Assembly (NCBI RefSeq): GCF_003143775.1
Contig: NZ_QFRJ01000002.1
Span: forward strand, 1 to 64,000
DNA: 64,000 bases
Direction: 5' to 3'
DNA from: Brumimicrobium oceani
Lineage (GTDB): Bacteria > Bacteroidota > Bacteroidia > Flavobacteriales_D > Crocinitomicaceae
Shown here: positions 63,565 through 64,000 of the stretch, in pieces
Layout of the letters: each line of letters opens with the position of its first letter
How positions within the stretch are numbered: the stretch's first letter is position 1
Translations under genes and position numbers: made by a program
Notes under the pieces: generated by a model
Databases searched by the model: none
What the model saw: only the letters and a program-made list of their open reading frames with translations
What the model was told of the DNA's origin: nothing

Positions 63565-64000
63565 ATGGAAACGAAAAATCTTTACATAATTTCTGGATGT
63601 AATGGTGCTGGTAAAACAACGGCATCATATACCATTTTGCCAGAAATAATCGAATGTAAAGAATTTGTAAACGCTGATGAAATTGCAAAAGGACTATCTC
63701 CTTTTCAACCTGAAAAAGTTGCATTCGAATCTGGTCGAATAATGATAAACAGAATCAACGAACTATTGAAAGAAAACGAGAGTTTTGCATTCGAAACAAC
63801 ACTATCAACAAGGAGTTATCGAAATAAAATAATTCAAGCAAAAAAACAAGGATACATCGTTACTCTACTATTTTTTTGGCTTAACAACATAGAACTCGCA
63901 ATACAAAGAGTATAAATTAGAGTAAAAGAAGGAGGACACAATATTCCCGAAAACGTAATCGAAAGAAGATATCTTAAAGGAATTTATAATCTATTTGACT
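63565..64000 (+). pseudogene. Zeta-toxin-like P-loop kinase gene with in-frame stop, cut by window edge
   Basis: The frame begins METKNLYIISGCNGAGKTTA (Walker A) and has NADEIAKGLSPF and FAFETTLSTRSY, the pattern of small zeta-toxin-like kinases in Bacteroidota. At 63913-63915 a TAA interrupts it, but the same frame goes on IRVKEGGHNIPENVIERRYL to the end of the window, which is the expected continuation. A single base change (for example AAA to TAA) explains it. No antitoxin gene precedes it. Confidence 0.72.

Overview
The window looks like chromosome of a Bacteroidota member, most likely Flavobacteriales (perhaps Crocinitomicaceae-like). The grounds are AT-rich DNA, the Bacteroidota promoter box TAnnTTTG in front of several genes, and lineage-typical genes: a DUF3822 gene next to rsmD and coaD, ComB, a large TamB-like protein, and RHS-core ORFs starting MGCKKLTY. 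No rRNA or tRNA was seen. One RNA gene, tmRNA, lies at the left end.

1-31.5 kb is mostly housekeeping. It holds ssrA (with its 3' end and terminator partly duplicated), accC-tamB (minus) divergent from tsaD, elbB, a DCC-family protein, an outer-membrane-like protein, a methyltransferase, an MsbA-type ABC exporter, a TlpA-like protein and the coaD-rsmD-DUF3822 operon. A RecD-like helicase, two broken genes (cytochrome c lipoprotein, DUF4143 ATPase), a secreted coiled-coil protein, an LptF/G permease with two glycosyltransferases, and ribBA follow. The intergenic spaces at 10.3-10.9, 14.95 and 21.4-21.9 kb carry a dispersed, often nested-palindromic repeat family.

31.5-49.6 kb is the accessory region and the main finding. 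An 8,020-bp unit is present twice in direct tandem (33507-41526 and 41527-49546) with no difference noticed between copies. Each unit carries, on the minus strand, a CHC2/TOPRIM primase fused to a P-loop ATPase, two tyrosine recombinases (one lacking catalytic residues) and a 56-aa protein. On the plus strand it carries an XRE regulator, a small antitoxin and a ParE/RelE-type toxin. It also has a lipoprotein gene, an RHS-core C-terminal tail and about 0.7 kb of structured, apparently non-coding DNA with a boxA-like motif. The unit boundaries fall exactly inside the codons for the conserved RHS core motif Gly-Ser-Tyr-Arg-Tyr-Gly-Phe. I infer an integrative element whose attachment core is this motif, so that integration and excision exchange the tail joined to a short RHS N-terminus. 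A further RHS tail with a membrane-protein gene, a truncated yoeB and a truncated REP-type transposase lie to the left and may be the remnant of an earlier element.

49.6-64 kb returns to chromosomal genes: a small membrane protein, ApbE, a 2,228-aa repeat/coiled-coil protein, ComB, a secreted PLD-SNase-HhH nuclease, a DUF1456 protein and a NatAB-like ABC transporter. A zeta-toxin-like gene with an in-frame stop runs off the right edge.
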